From assembly GCA_013152955.1 (NCBI GenBank), contig JAADFJ010000102.1, positions 40,729 through 89,774 of the forward strand: a stretch of DNA of 49,046 nucleotides, read 5' to 3'. The position numbers and the translations under genes were made by a program. The stretch is from Campylobacterota bacterium. Lineage in GTDB: Bacteria > Campylobacterota_A > Desulfurellia > JAADFJ01. The notes under the pieces are model-generated. The model was not told where the DNA came from and made no database searches. It saw nothing but the letters and a program-made list of their open reading frames with translations. Shown here in pieces: positions 46,603 through 49,046 of this stretch (the first letter of the stretch is position 1; every line of letters starts with the position of its first letter).

Positions 46603-47841
46603 TTAAACAAAATTTACCTTAATAATTTTTTTCCCCAGCTTGATTACGATGGTCTGGGCGGTTTTGGGAAGCAGTTCTATTTTATTACCGTCTATCCGAA
46701 CAGCGCCTTCTCTTATTTTTCTTTTTGCTTCACTGCGGCTTTTTACCAATCCAACATCTCTCAGCAATGTTGCAAGCTCCAGATCGGCATCAAATTTGAT
46801 ATCTACTTGCTCTATATCCTCTGGTATTTGTCCCTTTGAAAAAAGCTGATTGAAATAAAGCTTGGCATCATGCGCTTTATCTTTACCCCAAAATCGCTCG
46901 ACAATATCAGAGGCAAGCGTCTCTTTTGCCTCCTTCATACCAATTTTATCATTTGCAACATCAGATTTAAGCTCAGAAATACGGTTACCGTCAAAACTGC
47001 TTACAAGCGTGAAATATCTCCACATTATTTCATCCGGAATTGACATTGTTTTGCCGAATTGAGTATTCGGATCCTCGGTTATTCCTATATAATTGCCAAG
47101 TGATTTACTCATCTTGTTTTTGCCGTCCGTTCCTTCCAAAAGCGGTAAAGTCATTACAATTTGAGGCTTCTGATTATGTAATTTTTGAAGGGATCTGCCC
47201 ACAAGAAGATTGAAAAGCTGATCGGTTCCTCCCAATTCTATATCCGCTTTTATTGCAACAGAATCATATCCCTGAAGAAGAGGATAAAGCATCTCATGCA
47301 GATAGATTGCCTTTTCGCTTCTAAATCGCCTTTTAAAATCATCTCGTTCAAGCATTCTGGAAACAGTCATACTTGTCATTAAGTTTATTATATCCTTTGA
47401 GGATAATATTCCAAGCCAACTGCTATTATATTTTACTTCCGTTTTATCCGGATCAAGAATCTTGTATGCCTGCTGTGTATATGTTTCGGCATTCTGCTTA
47501 ATCAGATCTTCCGATAATGGCGGTCTTAAGCCGCTCTTTCCGGTAGGATCACCTATGCGCGCAGTAAAATCTCCCACAACAAAGATAACCCTGTGTCCAA
47601 ATTTTTGAAACTGATGAAGTTTATTAAGCAATACGGTATGGCCAAGATGAAGATCAGGTGCAGTAGGATCAAAACCGGCTTTTACGACAAGCGGAATCTT
47701 CGATTCTGCTGATCTTTTGAGTCTGTTCTCTAGTTCTGCTCTCTCAACAACATCAACACTTCCGCGCAAAAGCTCGCTAAGCTGATTATCCGTATCACTC
47801 AGCTGCATCTTGAAAATCCGCATGATCTGCATACCGCACAC
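46603..47841 (-). CDS. tyrS: Tyrosine--tRNA ligase (start uncertain; ATG at 47808 also plausible)
   Basis: KAGFDPTAPDLHLGHTVLL, GTDGKNKMSKSLGN, C-terminal S4-like domain. Confidence 0.96.
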   Translation of the reverse strand: MCGMQIMRIFKMQLSDTDNQLSELLRGSVDVVERAELENRLKRSAESKIPLVVKAGFDPTAPDLHLGHTVLLNKLHQFQKFGHRVIFVVGDFTARIGDPTGKSGLRPPLSEDLIKQNAETYTQQAYKILDPDKTEVKYNSSWLGILSSKDIINLMTSMTVSRMLERDDFKRRFRSEKAIYLHEMLYPLLQGYDSVAIKADIELGGTDQLFNLLVGRSLQKLHNQKPQIVMTLPLLEGTDGKNKMSKSLGNYIGITEDPNTQFGKTMSIPDEIMWRYFTLVSSFDGNRISELKSDVANDKIGMKEAKETLASDIVERFWGKDKAHDAKLYFNQLFSKGQIPEDIEQVDIKFDADLELATLLRDVGLVKSRSEAKRKIREGAVRIDGNKIELLPKTAQTIVIKLGKKIIKVNFV

Positions 47842-49046
47842 CCTTCAAGAAACTCAAGCGTCCCTCCGCATTCGGGACATTCCTCATGCAGCAGCTTTCC
47901 GTCTTCCATCATTTTTCCGTTAAGAAAGTGAGCCTTAAGCACTTTGGCAATTGCATCCGGCACCGATTTTATAAGTCTTCCGTTATCCCAAACAGACTGA
48001 GCACCGGTTATATTCATCAATGTCATAACAATCTTATCAAGTGAAACTCCATTCTGAAGAGCGATAGATATCAGCCTTCCAATCGCTTCAGACAATGCTG
48101 CAGTATCTCCGCCCGACTTCCCGATATTTGTAAAAATCTCAATCGGTGTACCGCTTTTATCAACATTAACCGTCACATATAACGATCCTCTTCCTGTTTT
48201 AAGCTTTTCGGTAAATCCGTTAAGAATATTTTCTCTTTCAATCGGCTTTGTCTTGGTTGAATCGCTCTCTTTGCTGCTGAGTACCTGCACGCTTCTTGAA
48301 CCATCCCTATATACGGTCAGCCCTTTGCATCCGGAATTATAAGCAAGAAGATATGCCTGTTTTACATCCTCAACTGTAGCTTTATTGGGCATATTGATTG
48401 TCTTGGAAACCGCATTATCAACATATTTTTGAAATGCCGCCTGTATTTTTATATGATTTTCAACCGAGCAATCGGCAGATGTTACAAAAACCTTTTTAAT
48501 CTTTTCGGGTATAATGTCTATATTCTGAAGCCCTTCAACAATTATTTTATCAAGAAGCGATTCCGAATATAGTTTTCCCAACGCCTTCTTTAAATATTTA
48601 TTCACATAGTAAAGCTTTTTTCCATCCAGTACATTTTTAGCATAAGCAAGAGAAAAATTAGGTTCTATTCCGCTTGATGTATCAGCTATCATTGAGATTG
48701 TTCCAGTAGGAGCGATAGTAGTTGTAGTTGCGTTTCTCAACTTTACACCTGCTTTTTTCCACTTCGAATTTTTCCATTCAGGAAATGCCCCTCTTATTTC
48801 CGCCAGTACCGCAGAGGCTTTTTTGGATCTTTCATCTACAAATCTCATAATATTTTCAGCTTGAACAATAGCTTCATCGGAGTTATAAGCAATATCCATC
48901 TTTATAAGCATATCCGCAAATCCCATAACGCCGAGTCCTATTTTTCTATATTTTTTCGTCGTTTCACCAATCTGCTTTAACGGATATCTGTTCATATCGA
49001 TTACATTGTCAAGAAAATGCACTGCGACATCAATAACTTCTCCAAG
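47799..49046 (-). CDS. nrdJ: Adenosylcobalamin-dependent (class II) ribonucleotide reductase, C-terminal part (truncated by window end)
   Basis: Frame open to base 49046; [63 protein letters not shown]-terminal [21 protein letters not shown]. Confidence 0.92.
   Translation of the reverse strand, partial: LGEVIDVAVHFLDNVIDMNRYPLKQIGETTKKYRKIGLGVMGFADMLIKMDIAYNSDEAIVQAENIMRFVDERSKKASAVLAEIRGAFPEWKNSKWKKAGVKLRNATTTTIAPTGTISMIADTSSGIEPNFSLAYAKNVLDGKKLYYVNKYLKKALGKLYSESLLDKIIVEGLQNIDIIPEKIKKVFVTSADCSVENHIKIQAAFQKYVDNAVSKTINMPNKATVEDVKQAYLLAYNSGCKGLTVYRDGSRSVQVLSSKESDSTKTKPIERENILNGFTEKLKTGRGSLYVTVNVDKSGTPIEIFTNIGKSGGDTAALSEAIGRLISIALQNGVSLDKIVMTLMNITGAQSVWDNGRLIKSVPDAIAKVLKAHFLNGKMMEDGKLLHEECPECGGTLEFLEGCAVCRSCGFSRCS

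Overview
The window is a bacterial chromosomal segment, probably Gram-negative (lpxC, an LptA-like gene, TyrS/SecA/MurA housekeeping set). Coding density is very high. A left arm of + strand genes holds panC(partial)-panD-pgi-ybgC, a four-gene pyruvate/2-oxoacid:ferredoxin oxidoreductase operon, a DUF2892 gene and mobA. A convergent mobB follows, then a CheX-domain gene and a Tat-signal nitroreductase-like gene. From about 10.1 kb to the right edge essentially everything is on the minus strand in long overlapping operons: DUF89-tldE-tldD-Trm112-like-eIF2B-like-gltX-lptA-rdgB-fsa, lpxC-carA, folC-acpS-pdxJ-glmM-era-rnc-secA, ruvB-NfnB/A-like, aroB-periplasmic binding protein-UDG-hisG-murA, AGT/EndoV fusion-YwiC-like-NAD-GDH-gpsA-coaX-tyrS-nrdJ(partial). 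Two tRNA genes are visible. No CRISPR array, transposase or prophage was recognised. The most unusual signal is a tRNA-Leu(UAA) gene with a perfect 12-bp tandem duplication that copies half of the anticodon arm. Others are an O6-alkylguanine-DNA alkyltransferase/endonuclease V fusion with a PCYK active site, a mobA frame with no canonical start codon before its LAGG motif, two small ORFs missing from the supplied track (a Trm112-like protein and a 52-aa unknown), a degenerate-receiver/CheX fusion, and an initiator tRNA with a U1/U72 mismatch. All names are from reading motifs by eye; no searches were run.
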